NCBI RefSeq assembly: GCF_002165375.2 | Contig: NZ_CP032134.1 | Coordinates: 620,001 to 684,000 of the forward strand | DNA from: Acinetobacter chinensis | GTDB taxonomy: Bacteria; Pseudomonadota; Gammaproteobacteria; Pseudomonadales; Moraxellaceae | Reading direction: 5' to 3' | DNA: 64,000 nt | Shown: positions 62,999 through 64,000 of the stretch, one piece after another | Position numbering within the stretch: position 1 is the first letter of the stretch | Layout of the letters: every line of letters begins with the position of its first letter | The notes under the pieces: generated by a model | Told to the model about the DNA's origin: nothing | The model's database searches: none | The model's input: only the letters and a program-made list of their open reading frames with translations | Position numbers and translations under genes: made by a program

Positions 62999-63368
62999 TA
63001 TCTGCTGATGGTATGAGCCGTAGACTTTCAGCCTGAATCAAATCAGCTTTTGCAATAATGCATGTATTTGTGGGTTAAGGTATAAAGTGCTGTTTTAAAA
63101 TTATAATTTATTTATTTGCAGTGGTTTTTTCTGAAATACAGATCTGTAGCTCTGATGAAATTAGGTATCTTTGATCATTGAGAAAAAATGCTGAATATCG
63201 GTAAATGGAGTCTTTGGATTGTTCTGAAAATAATGGGTCTGCACATGAAATACAGGGTGGCGCTTCTGAACTCTGTTCAATGGGTAAAAAATAGCGTTAC
63301 AATGCTTCCTCCTGTGTTTCTATAACATTAACTTCTCAGTATTAATCATTCAAGGAAAGCACATCTCT
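62999..63368. other. Gene-free interval upstream of trpA
   Basis: 370 bases without a well-supported gene. It contains a 45-codon frame at 63188-63325 with Trp at positions 7, 10 and 32, but with no ribosome-binding site and no terminator hairpin after it, so it is not called as a gene. The trpA promoter is presumably in the last 150 bases. Confidence 0.5.
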
Positions 63369-64000
63369 ATGTCACGTTTAGCCACTCGATTTGGACAGCT
63401 TAAATCTCAACAGCGTAAGGCTTTAGTTTCCTATGTGATGGCGGGTGACCCACATCCAGAAGTAACCGTTGCTCTGCTGCATCAGATGGTGGATGCTGGC
63501 GTGGATGTCGTTGAGCTGGGTTTACCGTTTTCCGATCCTATGGCAGATGGCCCTGTGATTGCACTTGCAGCAGAGCGCGCTCTGGCAGGTGGAACCAGTA
63601 CGCTGGATGCACTGAATATGGTTCGTGAATTCCGTAAAAAGGATACAGAAACTCCTGTGGTACTGATGGGTTATCTGAATCCTGTTGAAGTGATTGGTTA
63701 TGAAAAATTCACTGCATACGCAAATGAGTGTGGAGTAGATGGTGTCCTGCTGGTGGATTTACCTCCAGAAGAAGCAAAAGAGTTTGATGCAGTTCTGAAA
63801 AAATATGGAATGGATCAGATTTTCCTGCTTGCACCAACTTCCACTGATGAGCGGATCAAGCATGTTGTGAATCAGGCAAGTGGCTTTATTTACTACGTTT
63901 CTCTGAAGGGAGTGACGGGTGCTGCAACACTGGATGTTTCAGAAGCTGCTGCCCGGATTCAGAAAATTAAATCTTTCACAGATATTCCTGTCGGTGTTGG
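63369..64000 (+). CDS. trpA: Tryptophan synthase alpha chain, N-terminal part
   Basis: The first 210 residues of TrpA, cut by the window end. TrpA cleaves indole-3-glycerol phosphate to indole and glyceraldehyde-3-phosphate and passes indole to TrpB. The N-terminal signature VVELGLPFSDPMADGPVI holds the catalytic Glu, VLMGYLNPVEVIGYEKF follows, and the second acid lies in GVLLVDLPPEE. Start ATG 63369 has AAGGA at 63352-63356, an unusually long 12-base spacing. Confidence 0.95.
   Translation, partial: MSRLATRFGQLKSQQRKALVSYVMAGDPHPEVTVALLHQMVDAGVDVVELGLPFSDPMADGPVIALAAERALAGGTSTLDALNMVREFRKKDTETPVVLMGYLNPVEVIGYEKFTAYANECGVDGVLLVDLPPEEAKEFDAVLKKYGMDQIFLLAPTSTDERIKHVVNQASGFIYYVSLKGVTGAATLDVSEAAARIQKIKSFTDIPVGV

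Noticed and set aside
1..64000. CRISPR array, prophage, insertion sequence or integron
   Set aside because: No regularly spaced direct repeats, no transposase, integrase or phage structural gene was seen in reading the window.

Overview
The window looks like chromosomal DNA of a gammaproteobacterium of the genus Acinetobacter. The gene order queA - tRNA-Leu - sensor kinase - glnE - ilvE - polysaccharide genes - aspS is the neighbourhood in which Acinetobacter species carry their lipooligosaccharide outer-core (OC) locus. The BaeSR pair, the split trp genes and the style of the encoded proteins agree. The species cannot be told from the sequence alone. I saw no transposase, integrase, phage gene, plasmid gene or CRISPR array.

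Layout. 1-5.9 kb: start of queA, a tRNA-Leu(CAA) with promoter and terminator, a cytosolic GAF-like histidine kinase, glnE and ilvE. 6.0-21 kb: the OC-type locus. Its left part has ugd and a UDP-sugar epimerase on the minus strand, facing away from four sugar-transfer genes (a GT8-like protein, a Stealth-type phosphotransferase and two GT25 enzymes). Its right part is an eight-gene operon: rmlB-rmlA, an FdtA/QdtA-type ketoisomerase, a GNAT acyltransferase, a MaoC-type hydratase, an FdtB/QdtB-type aminotransferase, and GT2 and GT61 glycosyltransferases. Together these should make and transfer a dTDP-linked 3-acylamido-3,6-dideoxyhexose. Two LpxL/LpxM-like acyltransferase genes sit in the same interval. 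No Wzx, Wzy or initiating transferase is present, which fits stepwise LOS core assembly better than a Wzy-type capsule. aspS closes the locus.

21-40 kb: housekeeping and envelope genes. They include a ZnuD-like zinc receptor behind a perfect Zur-type palindrome, a phospholipase-D-like membrane protein, PsiE, a PaiB-like flavoprotein, two tandem long acyl-CoA dehydrogenases, and an 838-residue lipoprotein carrying three Cys-bounded modules spaced exactly 95 residues apart. A duplicated-repeat lipoprotein stands divergent to baeS-baeR. 41-50 kb: YjbR-like protein, an L,D-transpeptidase, a lipoprotein/beta-barrel pair of unknown function, SelO, a DHCW cupin, a fatty-acid desaturase and a glycerophosphodiesterase. 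Two copies of a DnaA-box-like pair bracket the yjbR-ldt segment.

50-64 kb: cobalamin genes (PduO-type adenosyltransferase, and a BtuB-like receptor behind a cobalamin riboswitch), then trpF-trpB. trpA lies about 7.7 kb further on. Between trpB and trpA are DUF1543 and DUF2804 genes, a YejM/PbgA-like membrane sulfatase-fold protein, a tandem pair of PF10118 putative metal-dependent hydrolases, and a divergent AraC-type regulator.

Gene starts were adjusted by eye from ribosome-binding sites and family N-termini. No similarity search was run, so family names rest on recognised motifs and lengths.
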